Program-made: the position numbers and the translations under genes | Shown here: positions 31,782 to 42,237 of the stretch, piece by piece | How positions within the stretch are numbered: position 1 is the first letter of the stretch | Layout of the letters: each line of letters starts with the position of its first letter | From: Takashimella koratensis | Lineage: Eukaryota; Basidiomycota; Tremellomycetes; Trichosporonales; Tetragoniomycetaceae | Reading direction: 5' to 3' | Assembly: GCA_003116875.1 (NCBI GenBank) | Contig: BCKT01000023.1 | Location: 1 to 64,000 of the forward strand | DNA length: 64,000 nucleotides | Notes under the pieces: generated by a model | Databases searched by the model: none | What the model was told of the DNA's origin: nothing | The model's input: the letters and a program-made list of their open reading frames with translations, nothing else

Positions 31782-32861
31782 ATGGAGCAGCGCTGTTTGG
31801 TTCGCGGGTCGATCAGTGAGCTCAGGCCTTGAGATACAACTGACCCCAGACATCGACGAGTTCTTCGAAGTCGCACACATCGTTCGACCTGGCGAAACCC
31901 TGTCGTCGAGCGGGTTCGAGCGAGCTGCTGGTGGAAAGGGAGCGAATCAGGCCAACGCTGTTGCCCTCGCAGGTGGACTAGTTGAACTCGAGGGAAATAT
32001 TGGGGAAGATGGCTTGTGGATTAAGAAGCTCTTGGGGGAGGCTGGTGTTGGGATCGATCGGCTCCACGTGCTCAACGACGAGGTACGTTTTGCTACATGC
32101 AGCGGCCTATCTAACGTCCACAGAGCTCGGGTCGAGCATTCATTCAGCGTGCGAGTGATGGCGAGAACAGCATCAGTAAATCATAGATTGGGACAACACT
32201 AATCAGACAGTCTTGTACCCTGGGGCCAACTTCTGCCCCGCAACCGCACCTCCGGATCTTTCCGGATACACACACGTTTTGCTTCAAAACGAGATTCCAT
32301 TGAACATCACTGTCGATCACTTGGTCGAAGCTGGTAGACTGGGTCTCGCCGCCGTCTTCAACCCTTCGCCGATGCTCTCGAAGAAGGAATGTCAAGAGTT
32401 TCCGTGGAGCGCACTCAGCTGGCTCATCGTTAACGAAGGAGAGCTGGGTGACATCTGTCAGGCGGTCCTTGGCTCGTCCAACGGTACCGCAGAGGAGAAC
32501 ATGCTCGCCTTGCACTCTAGCCCCCTCTTCAACGGCAAGGTATCGTTCATCTGTACCCTTGGAGCAGACGGCGTCATGTGGCTCACCGGCACCGGAACCA
32601 TCTCACGTGCCCCCTCGGCAAAGCTGCAACGTCCTTTGAAGGATACCACAGGGGCAGGCGACTGCTTTGCAGGATACTTTGTCGCAGGTCTCATGCGAAA
32701 GGAGCCTTTGGAAGACATCATCCGGGTCTGCTTGAACGTAGGTTCGGTCTGTGATTACGCTGACAGCACAGGCGTGCGCAATGTGTGTCGAGACCGAGGG
32801 AGCCATGTCCAGCGCCCCGTCGCTAACGGCTGTCAAGGCAAGGATAGGGGGAGCTGCATGA
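31782..32861 (+). CDS. Ribokinase-like PfkB-family carbohydrate kinase
   Basis: A PfkB sugar kinase closest to ribokinase, which converts D-ribose to ribose 5-phosphate with ATP. Signature 1 is present as AAGGKGANQANAVALAGG and signature 2 as DTTGAGDCFAGYF with the catalytic Asp. The start is decided by splicing: MEQRCLVRGSI at 31782 joins NIDEFFEV across an intron with donor at about 31817, giving the usual GSIN motif; the longer upstream frame does not make sense. A second resolved join gives GENSIILYPGANF (intron about 32175-32210). The last exon ends ARIGGAA, stop 32859-32861. About 320 residues, normal for ribokinases. It sits at the edge of the sugar-type permease and dehydrogenase cluster, and could feed or only neighbour it. 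Confidence 0.88.
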
Positions 32862-33037
32862 GGGAATGTGGATTGTTGAGATTTATTTAAGGTCACAGTG
32901 TGCATGAGATAAAGTAGACTACCTGGGAGCTACAAGTTGTGGGGAAGATTTCGCTAGTAAACTCTTTCATAGCCAGGACCACTCATTCCTTTGTCTTTGC
33001 TTTTACGCAGAGAAACTTTCCCCAAGACAGCTACAAT

Positions 33038-34910
33038 TTACACCCTGGGACGGTAGTTCTCGTTCATTTCGATTTCCCCCACAGGGGCTTTACCTTCCCC
33101 TTCGAGCTTGGCCGCATCTGCGGCAGCGGCCTCCCTCGCAACTTCGAGAGAGTGCATGGCCTCAATGGCCTTCTCTCGACCATCCTTGACACCTCCGTAA
33201 TCGAGGAGCAGAGCAGCTTCTTCGACTGAAAGCTTGGACGTCTCCGGGTAGCAGAACCAAATGAGCACAAAGTAGCACGAGTTGACGGCGATGTAGACGA
33301 GGTAGTACTTCCACGCAATCGCCGCGAGCGCCACTGGGTTGGCAAACTGGTTGAAGGCGTTGCCGAGGTTCTGAGCGAGGATGAAGATCGCCATACCTTT
33401 GGCACGGAGATTGTATGGCAGAAGCTCAGAGGCGTAAGCGTACGGTAGAGGTACCCAAGCGAGGTTGTATACTCCGTAGTAGATCTGTTATGGTCAATCA
33501 CGGACTGAGTCAGTAGCTCACATAAAGGAAGGGTACAGCCGCAACACCGAACTGGTTGCCCTTGCCGTTTTGGAAGGCAGCGGACAGGGCACAAACAATA
33601 GCAAACGCAATGACCATGCCGACTTCGGAGGAGAGGAATAGCGGGCGACGACCAAAGCGATCGACGTTGAGAGCGACGAGTTGACTGATGATAAAGTTCC
33701 AGATGGACAAACCGAGCTGTAGCGAGAGCTGTCGAACAGGTTGGGTGATGCCGACACTGCGCAAGACGGGGGTAAGGAACCAGGAGACGATACCGACGCC
33801 GTTCATATTGGTACCAGCGCCACAGGAGATCAAGATGACCAAACGGCGGCGGTTGGCCCTGCTCTTTACAAAGTCGAGCTGAAGGTTAGCCACGCGACGT
33901 GAGGGAAACTCACGTAAGAGGTGGTCTTTTCGGCTTCATTCTCAGCCTGGATCGCTGTGACCGTTTCTTCAAACTCCCACACAACCAGTGGGTCGTCCAT
34001 GTCGCCATTAGCGTGGGCCTTGGCCATGACTTTCTTGGCATCCTCGAGGCGGTTTTGCTTGATCAACCACTGTGGCTATCAGTGACAACGATACCTCCGT
34101 CACTTACACGAGGCGACTCGGGCATATCAAAGATAAAAAGGAGCACGTTGAGAGGGCCCACAAGCTGCATGAGGCAGGCAACTCGCCATCCCCAGTCGCC
34201 CGGCATGTAAAGACCAGCCACTGTCGTTAGAGCGGTAAAAATGGGGAGACGTACAGGTAAAAATGCCTGAAAGGATGCTACCAGCAAAAATAAAGCAGTA
34301 GTACAACGTGGACAGAGGCGAACGGAGACGTGGGTGCGCAAGCTCTTGCACAACAGTAGGAGCGCAGACCTTTGCGATGGCTCCGCCGGCACCGACGATA
34401 ACTCGTGCTAAAGCTTAATGAGTGTTACACTGTCCTAACTTACACGTGAGGAACATGGCAGTGTTCTGAGAGCAAGTCATGATGATGGAGCCGATAATGA
34501 CGAGAAGACAACCAATCCAGATTGGAATACGACGTCCAAACCTCGAAGTAAGCAGTTCCGCTACGAACACTCCCGGGATACCGGGGAGGAAAAGCGTGGC
34601 AGCAAAGACACCCAATCGGAGACCCGCCGGAGTGCCAAAGAAAGTGTTCCAAGCGGGAAGCGACTGCAACCCGCCGAGAAGGCCTTGGTCATCTGTATCG
34701 TGATCAGTTGACGCCTCTTTACACAGAGCGGCCACTAACATCCAAGATAGTACGAGCACAGACCCGCTCCGATGCAGTGCCTGACGTTTGCACGCAGACA
34801 TGGGTCCTTCCACCAAGACTTGTTGGTGTTGTCTGATGAGTGTGAGCTGCGTCTCAAGTGAAGCCCTTACTAGGGATCTCTCCGAACGCTTGTTTGAACT
34901 CGTTGCGCAT
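33038..34910 (-). CDS. MFS sugar permease (lactose-permease-like sugar porter)
   Basis: A twelve-helix sugar porter. The N terminus starts MRNEFKQAFGEIP and, after two introns, continues SWWKDPCLRANVRHC and YDQGLLGGLQSLPAW. Porter motifs: RFGRRIPIWIG after helix 2, MPESPRWLIK before the central loop, DRFGRRPLFLSS in the second half, LPYNLRAKGMA near helix 10 and YPETSKLSVEEA after helix 12. I use the ATG at 34910 because the longer frame to 34924 runs through an intron. It shares a 290 bp bidirectional promoter with the dehydrogenase at 35201 and has TATATA near 34974 in that promoter. The fungal LAC12-like group covers lactose, cellobiose, and other sugars or glycosides, so the substrate cannot be fixed. 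First gene of the putative pathway cluster. Confidence 0.87.
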
Positions 34911-35200
34911 CGTGAATTAGCCACAATGGGGTGGGAAGTGGGATCTCAGCTGGAGCCCCCGTCAGTTGCATGTGTATATATGGATGGGCTCCGCACGATC
35001 CGGTTATAGCAGGTAATGCTCGCGATCGGTCGGCCTCCGAATACACCGGTCCGAATCAATTTAATCGGTTTTTAGGTCATCGGCTGCATCCGAAAGCGAG
35101 CCGATAATCCGGGTACGGGGCCTGTATGTAGTACGACTCACTCAGCGTATATCTTCCCTCTTTTTTCCTGCCTTCTATATACTATCTATCATCAATCACC
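34911..35200. promoter_or_regulatory. Bidirectional promoter: sugar permease / MDR dehydrogenase
   Basis: A 290 bp divergent promoter. TCCGAAT at 35036-35042 and GGTCCGAAT at 35048-35056 lie close together. ATCGGCT at 35079-35085 and AGCCGAT at 35099-35105 form a 7 bp inverted repeat with 13 bases between, which itself encloses TCCGAA. TATA-like TATATA occurs near both genes (about 34974 and 35176). The density of CGG/CCG triplets points to Zn2Cys6 control of both genes. Confidence 0.6.
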
Positions 35201-36418
35201 ATGACTGTCACCAACGGCGCTGAATCTACTGCTGTCACCGGCAGCAACGTCAATATTGTCCTCACGGGCAAGGAGACTGTTGTCATCGAGGACCGCCCGA
35301 TCCCCAAGTGCGGACCCAAGGATGTTCTCGTCAAGATCATGGCGACTGGAATGTGAGTCAAGGGGAGCGCATGGAGCTGACTTTAGCTGCGGCTCCGACT
35401 TGTCCTACTACCTGAAGGGCGGTATTGGCACGACGATTGTCAAGGCGCCCCTCGTTCTCGGCCACGAGTCGTGCGGTGTCATCTGCGAGGTTGGCGCTGA
35501 AGTGGGCAACTTCAAGATCGGCGACCGGGTCGCTGTCGAGCCCGCGCTCCCGTGCAGGACCTGCAAGAACTGCAAGAAGGGCAACTTCAAGTGGGTCATG
35601 ACAAGTAGCTCAGCTAACAGAGCAGCTACTGTATCAACGACTCCTACATGGCCTCCCCTCCCACCGACGGTACCCTTTGCCAGTGGTACGCCTGCCCTGC
35701 GGTCAATGCGGTGCTTGTTCCCGACTGCATCCCCTGGGAATTGTCTGGCTCTATCCAGCCCCTCGCTATCTCAGTGCACATTGCCCGCCGCGCGGGCATC
35801 CGCGCTCACCAGACTGTTGCGGTCTTCGGCTGCGGACCCTTGGGTCTTCTTTGTATGGCGGTTGCCAAGGCGTACGGTGCTCGCAAGGTTCTCGCTGTGG
35901 AGATCAGCGAAAAGCGACTCGCGTTCGCCAAACAGTACGCCGCAACCCACACCTTCCAGCCCCCAAGGCGGCCCCAGGAGGAAGAGGCGACGTCTTGGAA
36001 CGCTGCTATCGCTAAGCAGGTTCTCGAGGAGATGGGCGAGCCCGGTGGTGTCGACCTCGTCATCGAGGCGAGCGGTGCAGAGCCGTGTATGCAGCTCGGT
36101 GTCGCCCTCGCTCGCACGGGTGGAACTTGTAGGTATACATTTCGGGAACTAGAGCTGACAGTAGACCTCCAAGCCGGTATGGGTGCACCCCTAGCCAACT
36201 TCCCCGTCCTCCAGATCGCGACTCGAGAGCTCAACATTCTGGGCTCTCTTCGTTACACCACTGGCTGCTTCGAAGACGCCATTGATCTCGTTGCTCGCGG
36301 TGCCGTCGACCTCAAGCCGCTCGTTACCAAGACTTTCCCTCTCAAGGACTCTGTCGATGCGTTCAAGGCCGTCAAGGCAGGCTCAGAGATTAAGATCGTC
36401 ATCATGAACCAGCAGTAG
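35201..36418 (+). CDS. Zinc MDR dehydrogenase, sorbitol/xylitol dehydrogenase-like
   Basis: A medium-chain zinc alcohol dehydrogenase oxidising a secondary polyol hydroxyl to a ketone with NAD(P)+. Catalytic zinc ligands are seen in CGSDLSYYLKGG and GHES. The structural zinc lobe is present as PCRTCKNCKKGNFNYC, restored across an intron near 35593-35625. The Rossmann motif is FGCGPLGLLCMAVAK, with AVEISEKR following; the Glu after beta2 suggests NAD+. An insertion FQPPRRPQEEEATSW after ATHT is longer than usual. Three introns are used and the stop is at 36416-36418. About 370 residues, normal for sorbitol dehydrogenases. It shares a promoter with the permease and lies beside the aldolase, consistent with a polyol or sugar-acid pathway. 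Exact substrate unknown. Confidence 0.9.
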
Positions 36419-36706
36419 GGTTAGAAAATCGTATCAATAGTCTCGGGCCGTGTTCTGCCGCTAGTGGGGAAACCCGGATGCATGTTTTGTTTTTTTTTTC
36501 GCCAGAGGATTGTTCCGTCGGTTGAACTGCCGGTTGCTGGGCATCGGCTTCGGGTCGGAAGGGCTTAGGGTGGTTACCGAATCGGTTAAATCGGGCTTGT
36601 CGCGCGCGATGGACTCCCCCCATACTTCCCGACGATTTATCTTTCCTGTTCTATTACTTTCTCTTTATCTCTCTCAACTCAAGACTCTCCAGCTCCAGCA
36701 TCCATC
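36419..36706. promoter_or_regulatory. Aldolase promoter with TTCGGGTCGGAA
   Basis: About 290 bp upstream of the aldolase. TCGGGTCGGAA at 36550-36560 is the reverse complement of TTCCGACCCGA at 39300-39310 in the promoter of the first 2OG oxygenase. ACCGAATCGG lies at about 36576. A T-run is at 36486-36498. Confidence 0.45.
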
Positions 36707-37685
36707 ATGGCGAAGACGACTTCCATCCGCGCGGGCCTCGCTCAAGGCAAGGCTCTCGGCTTCTGGCTCACGTGAGTTTAAAGGTGGTGCCACGCTCACC
36801 GACAGCTTCCCGTCCACTGCACTCGCGAAGACCATCTTGAACAACGGTGACTTTGACTGGGTATTGGTCGACGGTGAACACGGTTTGATCTCGGACAAGG
36901 ACTACTTTGACGTGAGTTACTCGCTAGGGATCGAGCTGACAAGCTCAGCTCAACACCGCTATCACGTCTTCCGGTGCCTCCCCGATTATTCGTATCCCGT
37001 GCGCAGAGGAATGGCTCATCAAGCGCGCCTTGGACTCTGGCGCCCACGGTGTCATGACCCCGATGTGCAACAATGCCGTGAGTGTTGATAAGCAATCGTC
37101 CTGATCGCGACGCAGGAAGATGCCGCCAAGATCGTCAAGTACTCCAAGTACCCGCCCCTTGGTACCCGTGGCTTTGGGCCCATGTTTGCCCCGTCCAGCT
37201 TTGGGCTCAAGACTGAGCCTGAGTACGCTGCCGCTGCGGACCAGTCCTTGATGGTCATTGTCCAGATTGAGAGCAAGTCGGGTGTTGCCAACGTGGAGCA
37301 GATTGCTGCTGTGCCCGGCGTGGACTGCCTCTTCATTGGTGAGTTTCCGGGCCAATCACACGCTAATTACAGGTCCCTTCGACCTTGCCAAGCAGATGGG
37401 GGTTGTCCGTAAGGGCCCCGAGCACGAGGCTGCCATCCAGCGAGTCCTCAAGGCTGCTCATGACGCCGGAAAAGTCGCTGCAATCTTCTGTGAGTTGACT
37501 CTGCCGCCTTTTGCGTGCACTCGCTGACAGTCATAGGCACCGACGGCGAGGATGCCAAGAAGCGCCTCGAAGACGGCTTTGACATGGTCTCCGTCACCAC
37601 TGACATTGGCGTCGTCTCTCAAGGCTTCCAGACCGCCATGGCGGCACTCACCGGCGCCAAGGTTGGGGAGAGGAACGGTTACTAG
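36707..37685 (+). CDS. HpcH/HpaI-family class II aldolase
   Basis: A metal-dependent pyruvate aldolase-type enzyme of the HpcH/HpaI family, which reversibly cleaves 4-hydroxy-2-oxo acids to pyruvate and an aldehyde. Exon joining gives GFWLTFPS, then the family core WVLVDGEHGL with the conserved His, PIIRIP with the active-site Arg, metal-binding Glu in VQIESKSG, and Asp in IGPFDLAKQ. Five introns are removed; the first (34 nt, donor at about 36772) is needed to avoid a stop. The protein is about 270 residues, standard for the family, and ends GAKVGERNGY at 37683-37685. No targeting signal is seen, so it is probably cytosolic. Between two dehydrogenases and three oxygenases it is a natural candidate for the carbon-cleaving step. 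It converges with the first 2OG oxygenase gene. Confidence 0.9.
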
Positions 37686-37823
37686 TTGTTACCATCTCTA
37701 CTTGTGTATGCGTACTCTGTAAAATTCGCAGTGCCAGCACTTTAGTCCATGAATGCACTGTGTCCTCTCGCTCTGAGCTACTACATTGGCAACAACTGCA
37801 TAACCTTGAGACACCAGAACGGA

Positions 37824-39187
37824 TCAAAGCTGACGGTACACCTTGACACCACCGACGATATGCTCTCGGTGGCCGATCCCGTTGATCTCAACGAACTTGG
37901 AGGTAGGCTCTTGAGCGTTCTTGTTGCGAAGCGTCTTCCATTCGCCAAACTTGGGAATCTGTCTCATCAGCAGAGATAGACACTCAAGACCAACCTCTTC
38001 CCCGTTGGAGTGAGCCTTGACGAATGCCCCGTAGACTTCAGAGTCAGGCTGTAAGCCGAGCTGTTTGACGAGAGGAGCCTCGTGAATAGGCTCCAAGATG
38101 AGATCCTGGTTAGCATGGTTGAAGGAGCACACCGAGACCCGCTCGAATGCCGCTTGGTCCGCGGGGGGCTTGCACACTGCAAGTCAGCTTTGGTCACTTT
38201 TTGCACTCACCTCTGTGACGTGTGGCCTTGAAGATGCCACCAGACAGAATCTCCATGACGTCCCCGAGGTTGCAGACAAGAGCGCCCTTCTTGTACGGGA
38301 CGTATCGCCACTTCTTGTCCTGACCAAGCATCTGGAGACACGTCACCGGCTGACTAGGAAGTAGCGTTGTCGCTCCGTGATCGGTGTGATTGGGGAGGAT
38401 GTTCTGCGTAGTCTCGGCGTCTTTTCCCAGAACTGGGTGGTAGACTTGGAAGCGGCAGTACGAAGAGTGCGGGAGGATGCTATCCTTGCCCGGGATCTTG
38501 TCCCAAAGGTAGTTGTCGGGAAGACCCAAAATCCTGGAGAGCAAAACGTAGAGGCGTCTGCCGACCTGGTTGTGCATGTGCTGGGCGGTGAGCATTGAAT
38601 AGGCCTACACTTACATCCGCATACGCAAGGATCTCATCGGCAAAAGGGAGAATGCCATCTGGCAGCTTGCCTTCCTCCCAGCAAGCCCCGTAAAAGTTGT
38701 ATGCCTCGATAAAGTCATAGTCTTTCCGTCCTTTCTGAGAATGTCAGACGTAGCCAAGCCTCCGCGTACCTCTCCCCATCCGAAAGGAGGCTTGTAACCC
38801 ATCCAGTCGCCGTTCTCACGATCCCACTCAAACTTCTTCTTGTCCTCTTCTGTCAAGGCACCACCTGCCGTGATCCAGTTAGCGATGTCGAAGATTCGTT
38901 GGAGCTATGATGTTAGCAGGTACATCGGCACCACTCACGTCTTCAACAGATGCCCCATGATTTTCAATGAGAAGGAAGCCTTCATTGGTAAGAGCCTCCT
39001 TGGCTGTCTCTTGGACTTGTTGTTGCTGCTCCGGGGTACCATCGAGCAGGGAGAGATCGAGGATGCGGAGTGACTGCCACTCCAAATCCTCCTTCGTCTC
39101 TGTGGGAGGCACCCAAGAGGGGATGGCAGGCTTGCCCTCCTTGTTCAGCTTGAGCGTAGGCAAAGGTCCCAGAGTTTGGATGGCCAT
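37824..39187 (-). CDS. 2OG/Fe(II) oxygenase, isopenicillin-N-synthase-like (paralog 1)
   Basis: A non-heme iron oxygenase of the isopenicillin-N-synthase/2OG-Fe(II) superfamily. A DIOX_N-like N-terminal half (LDLSLLDGTPEQQQQ, GFLLIENHGAS) leads into the jelly roll. Iron ligands are HTD in NHTDHGATTLL and the distal His in FKATRHR; the 2-oxoglutarate-binding Arg is in ERVSVCSF, spaced like R-x-S. Five or six exons are joined; the start is MAIQTLGPLPTL at 39187. About 400 residues. It is visibly similar along its whole length to the gene at 44983-46363, so the two are paralogs. It lies immediately downstream of and co-oriented with an SDR gene. True isopenicillin N synthases are unlikely relatives by function; hydroxylation of an unknown small molecule is the safer reading. 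Confidence 0.88.
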
Positions 39188-39457
39188 AGTGTCTGTCGGC
39201 TATGATAGGTCCGATTGAGTACTGTACTGGGGCAACACAGTCTTATAACTGTGGGGCTCAAGGGAAGAGGCCTCGGGACAGGCCGAAAGGGGCTTGAGCT
39301 TCCGACCCGACACTTGCATCCGACTGTGACCCTGACTTTGGTCCGAATTTTACAAGTTGCATCGGACGACTATGTGAATTCAAACAATAGGGACTGGTAA
39401 TGCTTGTCTATCCGGTGATGTCGTCGCTACCTATCAGCTTTGATTCACAAGTGACAC
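39188..39457. promoter_or_regulatory. Promoter of 2OG oxygenase 1 with CCG elements
   Basis: TTCCGACCCGA at 39300-39310 and GGTCCGAAT at 39340-39348 lie in this 270 bp gap. A minus-strand TATAA-like element (AGTTATAAGA) is at about 39241-39250, roughly 55 bp upstream of the oxygenase ATG. Both CCG motifs recur in other promoters of the cluster. Confidence 0.5.
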
Positions 39458-40662
39458 TCACGTGTACGAGTCTTCGGGGAGCCTGATGCCGTCGTGGATA
39501 GAAACTCCCATCAACCTTCCGCCGTCGACAGTCAACAAGGCGTAGTTCATGTAAGCACCTCCGGGGCTAGCAAGCATGATTGCGGGGCCGACCATCTCCT
39601 CTGGGCGGCCAGCGCGGCCAGCAGTGCACCTCATCGCTGCTTTTTCGCCCTGGTTGCTGATCTTGTACTCGTGTTTACCGGTGGTGAAGCCCGTCATCTC
39701 AGAGGGGAAAATACCCGGGCAAATGGTGTTGACACGAATCTTCATACTGAGAAGTTGAGCAAATAACACGTCGGTAGAACCTACGGGTGCAGACGACCAG
39801 CGAGGAGCCTCGCAAGGTGAACCGCTGGTAGCTGTCAGACTTGTCTGGACGAGACCGCGCTCAACTTACTTGCTGCCTTGGAGACACCATAAGAGATGGA
39901 GCCCATAGACCTAACCGTCAGCTTGAGCCAAACGAACTCGCCTACCTCTGGTTTCCGATCGCCGCGAGAGAAGCGATGACGAGGACGTTGGGGTCAACCG
40001 CCTTGCGAAGCAGGGGAATAAAGTTTACGGTGAGGAAGTAGACTCCGTTGACGTTGACTGAGGGGATCAGTAGCTGCCCAAAGGTCACCCAAGACCAACT
40101 TACTTTGGTTACTACGATCAAAGTCGGACCTGGGCCATTAGCTCGGGTGTAACCACAAGACTCACTCGTTCATGCCATTGATCAGCATGTTCTCGACTTG
40201 GTCAGCTGGCATATTCAGCTTGGCATACGGATAAAGCACCCACCATCGTTGTGGTCTTTGGCAGTGACCCTCCAAGGGCTGTTGACACCGGCGCAGTTGA
40301 CGAGAGTGTCGATCTTTCAGGTCAGCAGGACCTCCAGACTAAACTTACGTGTTCCTCCTTTGCTTGAATCGCGTCGGCGATCGCCTTGCACCCAGCTTGA
40401 GTCTGAACATCACCCTGCAAGCTGCCAATCAGTATGCACCTCAGGAAACTACTCACATATGAACGTCCCCTCCAATCTCCTTGGCAGCGGTCTCGAGCGC
40501 ATCGGGGCGACGCCCAACGATGTAAACCTTTGCACCGTTGACTACAAAGCCCTCGGCGATGGCCTTGCCAAGGCCGCTGCCACCGCCAGTGACCACAACA
40601 ACCTTGCCCTTGACGGAGAAGAGGTCCTCGACCTTGAACGAAACGTGCTGAGCAGCCGACAT
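39458..40662 (-). CDS. Classical short-chain dehydrogenase (3-oxoacyl reductase-like)
   Basis: A canonical SDR. The cofactor motif is [15 protein letters not shown], with VGRRPD after beta2 indicating NADP(H) preference. NCAG replaces NNAG, the Ser is in [10 protein letters not shown], and the catalytic pair is in [20 protein letters not shown] follows. Several short introns (for example near 39770-39790, 39850-39920, 40160, 40330 and 40420) are removed. The ATG at 40662 opens [19 protein letters not shown], a start seen in fungal SDRs of polyol or quinone metabolism. About 290 residues, ending RLPEDSYT. It shares a 177 bp bidirectional promoter with the PhyH-like gene, and its direction matches the downstream 2OG oxygenase 1, consistent with one pathway. 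Confidence 0.88.
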
Positions 40663-40839
40663 GATGGTAGGAGATTACGACGAAGAGAATAGAGTCGGAG
40701 GGAAGAAAGGAATTAAAATGCTAGCCGTTTTGTGCCGGGCAAGAGCGTCGGGTCATCCGGCTAGAGCTCCCGACCTTCGGCTCGTGCACCCTATGTAAAT
40801 CACGCTCATCCCCTTGTTCTTCCTCCACAACAATCCGTC
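40663..40839. promoter_or_regulatory. Bidirectional promoter: SDR / PhyH-like oxygenase
   Basis: Only 177 bp separate the two ATGs. Within it CTAGCCG (40721-40727) pairs with CGGCTAG (40758-40764), and GTCGGG (40747-40752) pairs with CCCGAC (40769-40774), giving interleaved inverted CGG elements. This compact layout suggests tightly linked expression of the flanking genes. Confidence 0.5.
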
Positions 40840-41944
40840 ATGCCCGCGCCAGCCGACTCTCCCAAAGCTATCGTCCTCACTGATGAGGAGCGTGACAGTG
40901 GTGTCATGAGCGATATCAAGCTCTACGATGCTATTGAAGCGTTCTTCACCGATGGTCTCGTTGTGATTGAGAATGCCATCGACGTGGAGATCATCGACAA
41001 GCTAAACACCCGGATGTTGGAAGACACGGACAAGCTGTTGTCAGGTGGCGGTGCGGTCCACTTCAAGTGAGCATGGTCATGGCTTGTGCTGACAATAGCC
41101 ACCTGAATGTCAATGCTGCTACGAAAGGAGCCAAGGCCGGCGGCAATCTCTCCCAGGTTCCTCCCTTGGAGAAAGGTTGGTCGGTAGAGCTCTTCGTTGC
41201 TAATTACAGAATGGCTCTTCCCCGAGGTATACGCCAACAAGCACGGCGCTCGCATCGTCTCTAACATCCTTGGTCCTAGACCAGAGGTCCACTTCATCCG
41301 CTCCAACACCCTTCTAGCTACCGACGAACGACAGCAGGTCCACGCAGATATCCGATTTGAGCACCCTGAACACCCATTTGCCATTGCGTTCAACACTTGC
41401 TTGGTTGATTGCGGCCCTGAGAATGGTACCACTGAGCTGTGGTTGGGTACTCAGAACACCAACCTCGACTATCACCGTGAGATCGGAGAGCCGATGATCC
41501 ACGAGGACAAGCTTGCAGAGAGGCGACAAGTCAGGCCACCGATCTATCCTCGTCTCAAGAAGGGCTCTTTTGTTCTTCGTGACCTGCGTCTCTGGTGAGT
41601 GATAGGCCCATCGACGCTAAGTTGTAGGCACGCGGGCATGCCCAATCCGACTCCGAACACGCGTATCATGCTCGCCGTTGTCTACTATGCAGCGTGAGTG
41701 ACCAGCGTGGTTCCCGCTAATCTCTAGGTGGTACAAGAACGGAGTTGTCACACCGATGCCCGAGTCTTTGCGCCCAACTATCCACGAGCTGGAGGAGTAC
41801 GCCCAAATCAAGATTGCGACCGACTGGGTCCCCGACGAGGGGTACAACTACCTGAACATCAAGTTCAGCAACAACTTCTCCTCTACCCTGACGCCTTGGG
41901 TCTGGGAGAAAATCCAGCACGTCAAGACGGTCAAGGGCTACTAG
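40840..41944 (+). CDS. Phytanoyl-CoA dioxygenase (PhyH)-like 2OG/Fe(II) oxygenase
   Basis: A PhyH-family oxygenase, third 2OG enzyme of the cluster. It begins MPAPADSPKAIVLTDEERDSG and has the family's early segment FFTDGLVVIENAID. Iron ligands are HAD in QQVHADIRF and the distal His in RLWHAGMPN, with the 2OG-binding Arg shortly after in NTRIMLAVVYY. GPENGTTELWLGTQ is the typical PhyH loop between them. Four or five introns are used; the stop is at 41942-41944. About 310 residues. PhyH members hydroxylate lipids, halogenate or tailor secondary metabolites and act on small acids, so the name says little on substrate. The position next to the SDR across a shared promoter and before a Zn2Cys6 factor supports a pathway role. 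Confidence 0.87.
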
Positions 41945-42237
41945 AGTAGGCTTCCTCCGATGATGCATGCATTTTCTGTTGTACTCGCCCGTTTGTCTCG
42001 CCCTCCGAATGTCGGTCGGTGTTGGGGCGGAGTCTGGCGGCCCGAATGTTCTCCCGAACCCCCCGAGCCGGTTACCAGCTTACCCGTCGCCAAGAGGTCC
42101 GAGGGTCCCGACTCCACCCGTTTTTTCTCTTCCCCCCATGACTAGTCGGCACGCTACTTTCAGAACCATCCTGCCGACCAGCCGTGTCCGAATACGATCG
42201 TCGTCCGAACGATCCAACCGCTCCATCTCTCACCAAC
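41945..42237. promoter_or_regulatory. Promoter of the cluster Zn2Cys6 regulator
   Basis: A 293 bp gap dense in CCG/CGG triplets: TCCGAAT at 42004-42010, TCGGTCGG right after, CCCGAA twice near 42041-42060, TCCGAAT again at 42187-42193 and TCCGAAC at 42204-42210, only about 30-45 bp before the ATG. The same heptamer occurs in other promoters of this cluster, so autoregulation is possible. Confidence 0.5.

Noticed and set aside
31750..31830. Upstream frame beginning at 31750 as start of the ribokinase gene
   Set aside because: It runs through the first intron in the wrong frame; the ATG at 31782 gives the conserved GSIN motif after splicing.
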